NCBI RefSeq assembly: GCF_024362345.1
Contig: NZ_CP101505.1
Span: 1,198,001-1,262,000 of the forward strand
DNA: 64,000 nt
DNA from: Polaribacter dokdonensis
Lineage (GTDB): Bacteria > Bacteroidota > Bacteroidia > Flavobacteriales > Flavobacteriaceae
Direction of reading: 5' to 3'
The notes beneath the pieces were generated by a model. That model saw nothing but the letters and a program-made list of their open reading frames with translations, ran no database searches and was not told where the DNA came from. Shown piece by piece: positions 18,026-28,086 of the stretch (positions are counted from its first letter, which is position 1; each line of letters starts with the position of its first letter). Made by a program: the position numbers and the translations under genes.

Positions 18026-18925
18026 TTACATTAAGGTTTCTTTAAATCTCTGTAAATCGTCTTTAAATGTCTTTGGGTAAAAGTTGAATTCTTTATTTGT
18101 TTTTGATAAATCAAAACCAGTTTTAATAGGTCTATTTGCAGTTTGATTTAATGTTGATGTTGAAATTGGTTTTATGTAAGAATCGTCTAAGTTAAACACA
18201 TCTGCAATTTGTTTGGCAATCTCATAAATACTTAATAATTCTGACGAAGCAATATTAAAGACTCCTGTTGCATTTTTATCTATAGAAATTTTACATGCTA
18301 AAGCTAAATCTTTAACATAAGTTGGAGTTCTATATTGATCATCTACTATGGTTATTTCTTTCTTATTTTCTAGAGATTCTTTTACCCAAAGAACAATGTT
18401 GCTTCTACTCATATCATAAACTTTTCCGTAAACTAAAATAGTTCTTAATATGGTATAATTAATAGTTAATTTCTCTAAAACCTGTTCTGATTTTAGTTTA
18501 GATAGACCATAGTAGCTTAATGGATTTGGCTCATCAGTTTCTGTATACCATCCTTTTTTACCATCGAAAATAAAATCTGTTGAAATATGAATTAAGTGTG
18601 CATTTATTTTTTTACAGATTTCTGCTAACCATTTTACAACATCAACATTAAGTGTGTCGCAAGCAGATTTATTATTCTCACAAGCATCAACCTGTGTCAT
18701 TGCAGCAGTATTTACAATGTAATTTGGTTGAAGTTTTTTAATTTCTTTTATAAGTTGTTCTTTATTGGTAATATCTAAAGAGTAGTATTTAAAATCATTT
18801 CTACCACTTCTATTTTCACCTTTAGAAAAACCATAAACTTCATATTTATTTTTCTCATCCAACAATAAATTTAAAAGTGATTGCCCTAATAAACCATTAC
18901 TACCTGTTATTACAACTTTAATCAT
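18026..18925 (-). CDS. NAD(P)-dependent sugar reductase, RmlD/dTDP-4-dehydrorhamnose reductase-like
   Basis: Extended short-chain dehydrogenase/reductase, 299 aa. The nucleotide motif TGSNGLLGQSLL is at residues 8-19. The catalytic YxxxK is YYGLSKLKSEQ, preceded by HISTDFIFDGKKGWYTE, typical of the RmlD family (STDYVFDG). The sequence TAAMTQVDACENN matches the conserved NAAAYTAVDKAE region. The closest role would be reduction of a nucleotide-sugar 4-keto group, but no other dTDP-rhamnose gene is present. The substrate is therefore open. It directly abuts the K+ channel gene. Confidence 0.8.
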   Translation of the reverse strand: MIKVVITGSNGLLGQSLLNLLLDEKNKYEVYGFSKGENRSGRNDFKYYSLDITNKEQLIKEIKKLQPNYIVNTAAMTQVDACENNKSACDTLNVDVVKWLAEICKKINAHLIHISTDFIFDGKKGWYTETDEPNPLSYYGLSKLKSEQVLEKLTINYTILRTILVYGKVYDMSRSNIVLWVKESLENKKEITIVDDQYRTPTYVKDLALACKISIDKNATGVFNIASSELLSIYEIAKQIADVFNLDDSYIKPISTSTLNQTANRPIKTGFDLSKTNKEFNFYPKTFKDDLQRFKETLM

Positions 18926-19924
18926 TTAAAATAATTCTCTAAGTTTTATAATTTGTTCGGGTCTTCCCAAAACTATAAGGTGTGCACTATCAACTAGAAC
19001 TGTTGATGCTTCTGGATTTATAATATAATCTTTATCTGGATTTCTAAAACCAATAACTGTGCAACCAGTTTTCTTTCTTAAATCTAAATCTAAAATTGTT
19101 TTTCCTCTGTATTTTTTCGGTAAATCATCAACAATAATTTCTTCTAGATTAGCTGTAGTTTCTCCTTCAACAGTTAATCTATCTACAAATTCTATTACAT
19201 CTGGAGTGGTTACTAAAGAAGCCATATGATCTCCTCCCAATTTATCTGGCATAATTACATTATCTGCTCCAGCAATTTTTAATTTACTGTAAGAACTTTC
19301 GTTAGAAGCTCTGCTTATTATTTTCATTTTACCATTTAGTTGTCTTGCACTTAAAACAACAAATAAATTATTTGCATCTGAAGGCAAAGCAGTAATTAAA
19401 TTATCTGCCTCTAAAATACCTGCAGCGATTAATGTTTCATCTAAAGTTGCATCTCCTTGAATACATAAATGTCCTGTAGATTCAATCTCTTCAACCAATT
19501 CCTTATCTCTTTCTACAACAACGAAATCTTTATTGTAATTCATTAATTTAATAATGGCTTGTCTTCCATTTCTTCCATAACCACAAACAATTGAATGCCC
19601 TTGTAATTTTGTTATTTTTTTTTCCACTGTTCTATGTTTAAAATAATCAAATAACTTACCACTTACTAAATATTCTGAAAAGGTAGACACTGCATAACCT
19701 AAGATAAATATACTAGTTAAAATTAAAAAAATTGTAAAAATCTTATCTTGTGGTGTAAATGGTTTAACCTCACTAAAACCAACTGTTGTAACTGTAATTA
19801 CAGTCATATACAAAGCATCTACAAAAGAGTATTTAGACAATACCATATACCCAATAGTACCAGTAGCCAAAACAGATAATATTAGAAATACAATTCTATT
19901 TATTTTTGAGTCTAAAACACGCAT
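18926..19924 (-). CDS. Two-helix potassium channel with cytoplasmic RCK (TrkA-N/TrkA-C) domains
   Basis: 332 aa. Two membrane helices flank a pore loop whose filter reads TVGFSE (residues 47-52), a variant of TVGYGD. The RCK domain begins at about residue 108 with the Rossmann motif VCGYGRNGRQAI. A TrkA-C-like segment follows (EIIVDDLPKKYRGKTILDLDLRKKTG). This is the MthK-type architecture for ligand-gated K+ flux. The aromatic in the filter is Phe rather than Tyr and Asp is replaced by Ser-Glu, so selectivity may differ. It follows the PspC gene by 2 bp. Confidence 0.88.
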   Translation of the reverse strand: MRVLDSKINRIVFLILSVLATGTIGYMVLSKYSFVDALYMTVITVTTVGFSEVKPFTPQDKIFTIFLILTSIFILGYAVSTFSEYLVSGKLFDYFKHRTVEKKITKLQGHSIVCGYGRNGRQAIIKLMNYNKDFVVVERDKELVEEIESTGHLCIQGDATLDETLIAAGILEADNLITALPSDANNLFVVLSARQLNGKMKIISRASNESSYSKLKIAGADNVIMPDKLGGDHMASLVTTPDVIEFVDRLTVEGETTANLEEIIVDDLPKKYRGKTILDLDLRKKTGCTVIGFRNPDKDYIINPEASTVLVDSAHLIVLGRPEQIIKLRELF

Positions 19925-19926
19925 AT

Positions 19927-20163
19927 TTATAAGTCGAAAACCGAACTTCTTTTAGTATAAATTAAATCTTTTAATTTCATTGCAAATGCAAAAGTTAGGT
20001 AAAAGCCAAATGATAAGCCTACTGTAAAAAATGTTACATAGATAAAATAGATTCTAACATTCTTAGCACGCATTCCTAACCTATCTGCCAATCTTTGAAA
20101 AAAACCAAAACCATGTCTTTCAAAAAAATGTCGAATTGTATGTATAAACCTATTGTTTTTCAT
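19927..20163 (-). CDS. Small PspC-domain-type membrane protein
   Basis: 78 aa from the ATG at 20161-20163 (MKNNRFIHTIRHFFERHGFG). An upstream in-frame start at 20181 adds only six residues. The segment FFQRLADRLGMRAKNVRIYFIYVTFFTVGLSFGFYLT matches the PspC fold: an amphipathic LADRLGM helix followed by one membrane helix. PspC proteins sense envelope stress. No pspA is nearby. It is likely in one operon with the K+ channel and reductase genes. Confidence 0.75.
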   Translation of the reverse strand: MKNNRFIHTIRHFFERHGFGFFQRLADRLGMRAKNVRIYFIYVTFFTVGLSFGFYLTFAFAMKLKDLIYTKRSSVFDL

Positions 20164-20245
20164 TTTAATGCAAGATAACAATTCTATTGATTTTTGTTCT
20201 TCAGTTTTAAATTAAAAATGCTTTGGAATCCTTAACTTTGTTCTT

Positions 20246-23086
20246 TTGCAAAAAACACCTTATTTGAAAGATCAAGAATACATAGAAGTTTACGGAGCAA
20301 GAGCACATAACTTAAAAAATATTGATGTAAAAATACCAAGAGAAAAGCTAGTAGTAATTACTGGTTTAAGTGGTAGTGGAAAATCATCTTTAGCTTTCGA
20401 TACAATATATGCAGAAGGCCAAAGACGTTATATTGAAACCTTTTCTGCTTATGCACGTCAATTTCTAGGAGGTTTAGAAAGACCAGATGTTGATAAAATT
20501 GATGGATTATCTCCTGTAATTTCTATAGAGCAAAAAACAACAAACAAAAGTCCAAGATCTACAGTAGGTACTATAACAGAAATTTACGATTTTTTAAGAC
20601 TTCTTTTTGCGAGAGCTGCAGATGCTTACTCTTACAACACTGGAGAAAAAATGGTGAGTTATTCTGATGAGCAGATAAAACAATTAATAACTACAGATTT
20701 TGCCAATAAAAAAATTGCAGTTTTAGCACCATTAATTAAATCTAGAAAAGGGCATTATAGAGAATTGTTTGAGCAAATTTCTAAACAAGGCTTTGTTAGA
20801 GTAAGAGTTGATGGCGAAATTAGAGAAATAGAAAAAGGCATGCGTTTAGACAGATACAAAACGCATGATATTGAGGTTGTTATAGATCGACTTTTGGTTA
20901 ATGAAAAATCAGAAAAAAGGTTAGAAGAAACCATTAAAACAGCTTTATATTCTGGTAATAATATAATGATGGTTATTGATGTTGATAATGAAAAACCTCG
21001 TTATTTTAGTAGAGAATTAATGTGTCCAACAACAGGAATTGCTTATCCAAATCCAGAGCCAAATACATTCTCTTTTAACTCACCAAAAGGTGCTTGCCCA
21101 ACCTGTAATGGTTTAGGCACCACTCAAGAAATCAACTTAAAAAAAGTAATACCTGATGATAGTATATCCATCAAAAATGGTGGAATTGTTCCATTAGGTG
21201 AACAAAAAAGCAGCTGGATTTTTAAGCAAATTCAAAATATTGCAGAACGTTATAAATTTAAATTAACAGACGCAATTAAAGACATTCCAGAAGATGCTTT
21301 AAACATCATCTTAAATGGTGGTAATGAATCTTTTAATATAGAATCTAAAACAGTTGGTGTAACAAGAAATTATAAAATTGATTTTGAAGGTATCATATCG
21401 TTTATAGAAAACCAATATAACAACGCAGAAAGCACTTCTATAAAACGTTGGGCTAAAGGTTTTATGGATGAAGTTACTTGTAAAACTTGTGATGGTAAAC
21501 GTCTAAAGAAAGAAGCACTTCATTTTAAAATCACAGACAGAAATATTAGTGATTTAGCTCAAATGGATGTTACTGAATTGGCTAAATTATTTAAAAATAT
21601 TGAACAATATCTTTCTGAAAAACAAAACACAATTGCATCAGAAATCTTAAAAGAAATTAGAACTCGTATTCAATTCTTATTAGATGTTGGTTTAGACTAT
21701 TTAACGTTAGATAGAACCTCTAAATCACTTTCTGGAGGCGAAGCACAAAGAATACGTTTGGCAACTCAAATTGGTTCGCAATTAGTTGGTGTACTATATA
21801 TTTTAGATGAACCAAGTATTGGGTTACATCAAAGAGACAATCAAAAATTAATAGATTCTTTAGTAAAATTAAGAGATGTTGGTAATTCTGTTTTGGTAGT
21901 GGAACATGATGAAGACATGATGAAAAAAGCAGATTATGTTTTAGACATTGGTCCAGGTGCAGGCAAACATGGAGGTCAAATTGTAAGTATTGGTACTTAT
22001 GATGAAATTATAAAAGACAAAACCCTAACTACGGATTACTTAACTGGCAGAAAAAAGATTGAAGTTCCTAAAAAACGTAGAGAAGGTAATGGAAAAACCA
22101 TAAACCTTAAAGGTGCTTCTGGTAACAATTTAAAAAATGTTTCAGTCGAATTTCCTTTAGGAAAAATGATCTGTGTAACAGGTGTTTCAGGTAGTGGAAA
22201 ATCTACTTTAATTAATGAAACCCTCTACCCTATTTTAAATGCTCATATTTACAGAGGAGTTAAAAAACCTATGCCATACAAAAAAATTGAAGGCTTAGAA
22301 CATGTGGATAAAGTGATTGATATAGATCAATCTCCAATTGGAAGAACACCAAGATCTAACCCAGCAACTTATACAAAAACGTTTGACGAAGTTAGAAGTC
22401 TTTTTGCAAAAACCCCAGAAGCTGCAATTCGTGGTTACAAACCTGGTCGTTTTTCATTTAATGTAAAAGGTGGTAGATGTGAAACATGTCAAGGAGGAGG
22501 AGTTAGAGTCATTGAAATGAATTTTTTGCCTGATGTTCAAGTAGAATGTGAAACTTGCCAAGGAAAACGTTTTAACAGAGAAACTTTAGAAATTAGATAT
22601 AAAGGAAAATCGATATCTGATGTTTTAGAAATGACCATTGAAGACGCAACAGAATTCTTTAAAAACATACCTAAAATTCACAGAAAATTAAAAACAATAA
22701 AAGACGTTGGCTTAGGCTATATCACACTTGGTCAGCAGTCTACAACACTTTCTGGTGGTGAAGCTCAGCGAATTAAATTGGCATCAGAATTATCTAAAAG
22801 AGATACAGGTAACACCTTCTACATTCTTGATGAACCTACAACAGGTTTGCATTTTGAAGACATTCGTGTTTTAATGGACGTTCTAAACAAATTAGCTGAT
22901 AAAGGTAATACTGTATTAATCATAGAACACAATTTAGATGTAATTAAATTGGCAGATTATATAATTGATGTAGGTATGGAAGGTGGAAAAAATGGAGGTA
23001 AAATATTAACTAAAGGAACTCCAGAACAAGTTGCAAAGCATAAAACAAGTTACACTGCAAAATTCTTAAAGAAGGAGTTAAATTAA
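20246..23086 (+). CDS. uvrA: Excinuclease ABC subunit A
   Basis: Damage-recognition ATPase of nucleotide excision repair; 946 aa, full length. It has two ABC modules, with Walker A motifs GLSGSGKS at residues 40-47 and GVSGSGKS near 646, and two signatures ([26 protein letters not shown]). Zinc-binding CxxC pairs include CPTCNG and CETCQG twice. The chosen start is TTG 20246-20248 ([23 protein letters not shown]). No in-frame ATG occurs before the first Walker motif. A TAnnTTTG match (TAACTTTG, 20233-20240) sits only 5 nt before this start without a clear -33, so the leader is either very short or the promoter lies further up. Confidence 0.97.
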   Translation: MQKTPYLKDQEYIEVYGARAHNLKNIDVKIPREKLVVITGLSGSGKSSLAFDTIYAEGQRRYIETFSAYARQFLGGLERPDVDKIDGLSPVISIEQKTTNKSPRSTVGTITEIYDFLRLLFARAADAYSYNTGEKMVSYSDEQIKQLITTDFANKKIAVLAPLIKSRKGHYRELFEQISKQGFVRVRVDGEIREIEKGMRLDRYKTHDIEVVIDRLLVNEKSEKRLEETIKTALYSGNNIMMVIDVDNEKPRYFSRELMCPTTGIAYPNPEPNTFSFNSPKGACPTCNGLGTTQEINLKKVIPDDSISIKNGGIVPLGEQKSSWIFKQIQNIAERYKFKLTDAIKDIPEDALNIILNGGNESFNIESKTVGVTRNYKIDFEGIISFIENQYNNAESTSIKRWAKGFMDEVTCKTCDGKRLKKEALHFKITDRNISDLAQMDVTELAKLFKNIEQYLSEKQNTIASEILKEIRTRIQFLLDVGLDYLTLDRTSKSLSGGEAQRIRLATQIGSQLVGVLYILDEPSIGLHQRDNQKLIDSLVKLRDVGNSVLVVEHDEDMMKKADYVLDIGPGAGKHGGQIVSIGTYDEIIKDKTLTTDYLTGRKKIEVPKKRREGNGKTINLKGASGNNLKNVSVEFPLGKMICVTGVSGSGKSTLINETLYPILNAHIYRGVKKPMPYKKIEGLEHVDKVIDIDQSPIGRTPRSNPATYTKTFDEVRSLFAKTPEAAIRGYKPGRFSFNVKGGRCETCQGGGVRVIEMNFLPDVQVECETCQGKRFNRETLEIRYKGKSISDVLEMTIEDATEFFKNIPKIHRKLKTIKDVGLGYITLGQQSTTLSGGEAQRIKLASELSKRDTGNTFYILDEPTTGLHFEDIRVLMDVLNKLADKGNTVLIIEHNLDVIKLADYIIDVGMEGGKNGGKILTKGTPEQVAKHKTSYTAKFLKKELN

Positions 23087-23144
23087 AATTTTTGATAAGC
23101 ATTTATTAACTAATTTAGCAAGCCTTTCTAAAAAAATATAGATT

Positions 23145-23852
23145 ATGACAAACGACGATAGAAAAATTAGAGAAAAACTACAACAAAAAACTTGGAACGA
23201 AATTAAAACAAACGACTCTTGGGCCATTTTTAAAATTATGGCAGAGTTTGTAGAAGGTTATGAACGTTTAAGCAAAATTGGGCCTTGTGTATCTATTTTT
23301 GGATCTGCAAGAACAAAACCAGAGCATCCTTATTATAAATTAGCAGAGGAAATTGGTTTTCAATTAACACAAGCTGGTTTTGGCGTTATTACTGGTGGAG
23401 GACCAGGTATTATGGAAGCTGGAAATAAAGGAGCTAACAGAGGAAAAGGTCTTTCTGTTGGTTTAAATATAGAACTACCTTTTGAGCAACATGACAATCC
23501 TTGGATTGATTCAGGTAAAAGTTTAGACTTCGATTACTTCTTTGTACGTAAAGTTATGTTTGTAAAATACTCTCAAGGTTTTGTGGTAATGCCAGGAGGA
23601 TTTGGAACTATGGATGAGCTTTTCGAAGCGATTACCTTAATTCAAACTAAGAAAATAGGACGTTTTCCTATTGTTTTAGTGGGATCTAAATTTTGGAGCG
23701 GATTATTAGATTGGATTAAAGACACGCTAATTACAGAAAAAAATATTGGTCTAGAAGATTTAAGCTTATTTAGAGTTGTTGACACTGCAGAAGAAGCAGT
23801 TGAACATTTTAATAAATTCTACGCAAAATATAAATTAAAACCTAACTTCTAA
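23145..23852 (+). CDS. LOG-family protein (TIGR00730, cytokinin riboside phosphate phosphoribohydrolase-like)
   Basis: 235 aa with a Rossmann-like fold. The family motifs are GGGPGIMEAGNKGA near residue 84 and PGGFGTMDELFEA near 150, where the Arg/Glu of PGGxGTxxE hydrolyse nucleoside monophosphates to ribose phosphate and base in LOG enzymes. It was long called lysine decarboxylase by mistake. The physiological substrate in flavobacteria is not known to me. It lies between uvrA (58 bp) and the secreted nuclease gene (3 bp), probably one transcript with the latter. Confidence 0.88.
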   Translation: MTNDDRKIREKLQQKTWNEIKTNDSWAIFKIMAEFVEGYERLSKIGPCVSIFGSARTKPEHPYYKLAEEIGFQLTQAGFGVITGGGPGIMEAGNKGANRGKGLSVGLNIELPFEQHDNPWIDSGKSLDFDYFFVRKVMFVKYSQGFVVMPGGFGTMDELFEAITLIQTKKIGRFPIVLVGSKFWSGLLDWIKDTLITEKNIGLEDLSLFRVVDTAEEAVEHFNKFYAKYKLKPNF

Positions 23853-23855
23853 ACT

Positions 23856-25133
23856 ATGTTTCTAAAGAAGCATTTCTTTGTTTTATTCGTTTTATGTGCA
23901 ACTTTAACTAATGCACAAACAAACATTAAAGCAATGTTTTACAATACTTTAAATTACAACTCAGATTCACAAAGTCAGGAGAGAACGCCTTATCTAAAAA
24001 CAATTTTAGATGAAATTCAACCCGATATTTTTATGATATGTGAATTAAAGAATGAAGTAGCTTCTGATTTCATGTTTGATAACGCTATTTTACCTTTTAA
24101 TACTAATTTTAAAAAAGCAGAATTTAAACCTAGTGAATCTCCAGCAACAAGTTTGTTGCAAATGGTTTACTATAATTCTAATAAATTAGAATTAGAGTAT
24201 AATGAAGTTATTCCTACAGGAATTAGAGATATAAATCATTATACTTTTATAGTAAAATCAGAAAATTCTACTGATGAAATTACCAGGATTGAAGTTTTTG
24301 TAACACACTTAAAAGCATCTAGAGGTAATGAAAATATGCAAAAAAGATTGGCTTCTGTAGAAAACTTTACAAGAGAATTAGATAGATTACCAGAAGATAG
24401 TTTTGTGTTATTTGCTGGTGATTTTAATTTTTACACTAGTAACGAACCTGGTTTTCAAAAAATAATTGATGAAAATAATTCCATTAAATTAATAGATCCA
24501 ATAGATAGACTTTGTCCTGCTTTTCCAGAAAATGGAGTTGATTATTTTAATGAAAATAATTACGACTCAACTTACTTTTGGAATAATGAATCTTTTGCTG
24601 ATGTGCATTCACAATCTGCTAGAAATGGACAAGTAAATGGAGATGGTTCTGGAGGAGGAATGGATGATAGGTTCGATTTTATAATGATGTCTAAAAACTT
24701 TACAACAAGCACTACTTTATCATATAAAAATGATACTTATAAAACAGTGGGTAATAATAGTAATTGCTATAATTCTTATGTAAGTAATACTACTTGTACA
24801 GGCGAATTTAGCCAAGAACTAAGAAATGCGCTGTATTTTTTTAGTGACCATTTACCTATTACAATGGATTTTGAATTTAAAACAAATGTTTTATCTACCA
24901 ACAAAGAAGATAAAATTAAATTTATAACTTCAAATATTACTAAAAACAGTATTGAAATAAACTTACCTGAAAAAACAGATAAAATCTTTATTTATAATCA
25001 ACTAGGTCAAAGAATATTTAATTTAAAAAATGTAAATTCGAAAACTTTAAAAATTAACACAGAGACCTTTACAAAAGGAGTTTATTATATTAAAGTAAAC
25101 AATTATAGAGTTCAAAAATTTATAAAGATTTAA
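23856..25133 (+). CDS. Secreted endonuclease/exonuclease/phosphatase-family protein with T9SS sorting tail
   Basis: 425 aa. The signal peptide is MFLKKHFFVLFVLCATLTNAQ. The EEP domain covers about residues 24-345, with AGDFNFY (Asp189, Asn191) and SDHLPIT (Asp331, His332), the metal and catalytic residues of the DNase I-like fold. The last ~75 residues form a type A sorting domain (KIFIYNQLGQRIFNLKNV, ending TFTKGVYYIKVNNYRVQKFIKI), which targets proteins to the type IX secretion system of Bacteroidota. An extracellular or surface nuclease or phosphodiesterase is likely. The substrate is not predictable. Confidence 0.9.
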   Translation: MFLKKHFFVLFVLCATLTNAQTNIKAMFYNTLNYNSDSQSQERTPYLKTILDEIQPDIFMICELKNEVASDFMFDNAILPFNTNFKKAEFKPSESPATSLLQMVYYNSNKLELEYNEVIPTGIRDINHYTFIVKSENSTDEITRIEVFVTHLKASRGNENMQKRLASVENFTRELDRLPEDSFVLFAGDFNFYTSNEPGFQKIIDENNSIKLIDPIDRLCPAFPENGVDYFNENNYDSTYFWNNESFADVHSQSARNGQVNGDGSGGGMDDRFDFIMMSKNFTTSTTLSYKNDTYKTVGNNSNCYNSYVSNTTCTGEFSQELRNALYFFSDHLPITMDFEFKTNVLSTNKEDKIKFITSNITKNSIEINLPEKTDKIFIYNQLGQRIFNLKNVNSKTLKINTETFTKGVYYIKVNNYRVQKFIKI

Positions 25134-25134
25134 G

Positions 25135-27942
25135 TTGAAGCATTTTTTTAACCTCTTATTTAGCATTTTATTTTGTGCAATATGTTTTTCGCAACAAAAT
25201 GCAATTAAGATTAAAGCTTCTTTAAATCCACTAGAGAATGAGTTACTTGTGCAACAAGAAATTCTATTTTATAATAGTTCAGATTCTATCTTAGAAAACA
25301 TTTATCTGCACAACTGGGCAAATAGCTTTAGAGATAGAAAAACTCCACTTTCGAAACGTTTTATTAAGGATTATAATAAAAACTTATATTTTGCTCCTGC
25401 TTATAAATTAGGATATACCAAAATTAAAAATTTAACTGTAGATTTTGAAAACATCTTTTTTAAAGAAGTAGAAGATAGAGCAGATATACTTAAAATTGAG
25501 TTATATAAACCTTTAAAACAAAACGAAACTGCAAAAATAAATATTACCTATACTATTAAAATTCCGAGTGCTGAATTTACAGGTTATGGTAAAACAGAAA
25601 ACGGTTTTCATTTAAGATTCTGGTACATAACTCCTGCAGTATATCATCAAGGCTGGAAACTTATGAGCAACCTAAATATTGATGATTTATACGAAAAAGC
25701 TACAGATTTTGATATAGAAGTTAATATACCAAAAGATTACGTTTTAGAAAGCACACTTTATCAATACAAAACAAAAAAAGAAAGCAAAGACAATTATTAT
25801 TTAATTGGTAAAAGTAAAACCGATGTTATTCTAAGCATCAATAAAAAGAAAATTTACAGTATTTATAAAACCAATAATATTAATGTTTATACAGATATTA
25901 ATGATGATGATATTACTAATAAAGTATCTACAGAAATCTTAAATAAACAATTAAATTTCATTGAAAAATTTCTAGGAAAATATCCATACAAAGAGATTTA
26001 TATAGATAAAATTACACAAAGTAAAGATCCTGTTCATGGATTAAGCCAATTACCAGATTTTTTAAGTCCTTTTCCAGAAAACTTTAAATGGGATTTTACT
26101 TTATTCAAAGCATTAAGTAGAAAGTTTATAGAAAACACCTTGCTTTTTAATAAACGAAAAGACTATTGGTTTTTAGATGGTTTACACAACTATTTAATGT
26201 TAGAGTATATAGAGCAAACCTATCCTAAAACTAAACTTTTAGGACGTTATTCTGATTATTGGTTCTTAAAATCATTTAACTTATCTAAATTAGAATTTAA
26301 TGATAAATATCCATTAATTTATCAATTTAGTTCTCGAAGATTCTTAGATCAGGCACTAACTACTTCTGCAGATTCATTATCTAATTTTAACAGAAAAATT
26401 GCAAACAGATATAAAGCTGGCTTGGCCTTTAAATATTTAAAAGGATATTTAGGAGACAGTTTATTAAACAATACCATCAAAGAATTTTATCAAGAAAACA
26501 GAAATACAATTGTTGCTAGCACCGATTTTGAAAAATTATTAAAATCCAAAACTGATAAAGACATCAATTGGTTTTTTGAAGATTTTATTCAGACAAATAA
26601 AAAGATAGATTACACTATTAAAGAAGTTAAAATTAAAGAGGATAGTGTTGCTGTATCCATAAAAAATAAAAGAAACATAACTACACCTGTTTTATTATAT
26701 GGCTTAAATGATCGTGAAATTAAATATAAACAATGGGTAAATAATATTGATGATTTAGACACTATAAATATTCCAAAAGCTAATATTAATAAAGTTGCTT
26801 TGAATTATGAAAACTTTTATCCTGAATTAAACACCTTTGACAACTGGAAAAGTTTAGAGAATAAAATCTTTAATAAACCATTAAAAATGAGTCTTATTAA
26901 AGATGTTAATGACTCTTATTATAATCAAGTTTTTTATCAACCTAGTTTTGGCTATAATTTTTATAACGGAGTTATTTTTGGTGTAAAATTGCATAATAAA
27001 GCCTTAATAAAAAGAAATTTCGAATTTACATTTAAGCCTTCTTATGCTTTTAAAAGCAATAGCGTTATTGGTTCATTTTCTGGAGTTTACAATCAGTATT
27101 TCGAAAAAACTAAAATTTACAAAATAATGTATGGTATTTCTGGTGTAAATTTAGATTATGCACCTAATTTAAGCTACCAATCTCTACTACCTTTTGTAAA
27201 TATAATCTTTAAAAGAAAAAGTTTACGAGACGCAACATCAGAATCAATTAGAGCAAAATTAGTACATATTGATAAAGAAATTCCAGAAGGACAAATTAGA
27301 ACAAATGAAGATAACTATAGTGTTTTTAGCTTACGTTACAATTACATAAATCCAGATATTATTAAAGAATTTAGGTATGACTTTGGCCTAGAGCTTGCAG
27401 CAAAATTTTCTAAATTAACAGCAGATGTAAGATACAGAACATTGTCTAGTTCAGATTCACAATTAGATTTTAGATTATTTGTTGGTGCATTTTTAAAAAA
27501 TAATTCTACTGGAGATTATTTTAGTTTTGGTTTAGATAGAGCAAATGATTACTTGTTTCAGCTTAATTATTTTGGACGATCTGAAGACTCAGGTATTTTT
27601 AGCCAGCAATTTATTATTGCAGAAGGTGGTTTTAAATCTGTTTTACCTGTAAGATTTGCCAACCAATACATGATGGCTTTTAACTCAAGTTTTGGTATTT
27701 GGAGATGGGTTGAATTTTATACAGATGTTGCTTTTCTTAAAAACAGAAATAATCCTTTATATTTTGGTTACAATAGTGGTGTTCGTTTAAACTTTATACA
27801 TAACATTTTAGAGGTCTATTTTCCTGTATATTCTAACAATGGTTGGGAAATTGGCCAAGAAGCTTACCCTCAAAAAATAAGATTTACCTTATCTGCAGAT
27901 GTAAATCAGATTTACAACTTCTTTAGAAGAGGATTCCTATAA
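25135..27942 (+). CDS. M1-aminopeptidase-like protein without a zinc motif, fused to an outer-membrane beta-barrel
   Basis: 935 aa, starting at TTG 25135-25137 directly after the previous stop; MKHFFNLLFSILFCAICFSQ is a clear signal peptide. Residues ~25-520 resemble the N-terminal sheet and catalytic domains of M1 metallopeptidases (LHNWANSFRDRKTPLS; VHGLSQLPDFLSPFP). Where HExxH is expected the sequence reads SRKFIENTL (about 325-333), and the third ligand region WLNEG reads WFLDG (about 344). The metal site therefore appears lost. From about residue 560 onward alternating aromatic/polar strands suggest a beta-barrel ending in YNFFRRGFL. Probably an outer-membrane protein with a non-catalytic M1-like domain; function unknown. 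Confidence 0.75.
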   Translation: MKHFFNLLFSILFCAICFSQQNAIKIKASLNPLENELLVQQEILFYNSSDSILENIYLHNWANSFRDRKTPLSKRFIKDYNKNLYFAPAYKLGYTKIKNLTVDFENIFFKEVEDRADILKIELYKPLKQNETAKINITYTIKIPSAEFTGYGKTENGFHLRFWYITPAVYHQGWKLMSNLNIDDLYEKATDFDIEVNIPKDYVLESTLYQYKTKKESKDNYYLIGKSKTDVILSINKKKIYSIYKTNNINVYTDINDDDITNKVSTEILNKQLNFIEKFLGKYPYKEIYIDKITQSKDPVHGLSQLPDFLSPFPENFKWDFTLFKALSRKFIENTLLFNKRKDYWFLDGLHNYLMLEYIEQTYPKTKLLGRYSDYWFLKSFNLSKLEFNDKYPLIYQFSSRRFLDQALTTSADSLSNFNRKIANRYKAGLAFKYLKGYLGDSLLNNTIKEFYQENRNTIVASTDFEKLLKSKTDKDINWFFEDFIQTNKKIDYTIKEVKIKEDSVAVSIKNKRNITTPVLLYGLNDREIKYKQWVNNIDDLDTINIPKANINKVALNYENFYPELNTFDNWKSLENKIFNKPLKMSLIKDVNDSYYNQVFYQPSFGYNFYNGVIFGVKLHNKALIKRNFEFTFKPSYAFKSNSVIGSFSGVYNQYFEKTKIYKIMYGISGVNLDYAPNLSYQSLLPFVNIIFKRKSLRDATSESIRAKLVHIDKEIPEGQIRTNEDNYSVFSLRYNYINPDIIKEFRYDFGLELAAKFSKLTADVRYRTLSSSDSQLDFRLFVGAFLKNNSTGDYFSFGLDRANDYLFQLNYFGRSEDSGIFSQQFIIAEGGFKSVLPVRFANQYMMAFNSSFGIWRWVEFYTDVAFLKNRNNPLYFGYNSGVRLNFIHNILEVYFPVYSNNGWEIGQEAYPQKIRFTLSADVNQIYNFFRRGFL

Positions 27943-28055
27943 TAATAAACAAAACAGGTTTAATTGTATAATTCTCAACAAAACCTATATTTACCATATT
28001 ATTTTTAACATATTCTTAACCAAATCAAATATTTTTAAATATCAACTAAAAAAAC

Positions 28056-28063
28056 TATCTTTG
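28056..28063 (+). promoter_or_regulatory. Promoter -7 box of the fused E1 gene
   Basis: TATCTTTG matches TAnnTTTG and is followed by CAATCG, as at the tuf promoter. A T-run (28032-28036), not a perfect TTTG, lies 19 bp upstream. The box is 23 bp before the ATG at 28087. Confidence 0.6.
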
Positions 28064-28086
28064 CAATCGTAAAAAAACAAATACAT

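Noticed and set aside
20222..20240. TTTG and TAACTTTG as a complete uvrA promoter
   Set aside because: The two boxes are only 7 bp apart and the -7 box is 5 nt from the start codon, so the geometry is wrong for a normal promoter. Mentioned only in the uvrA entry.
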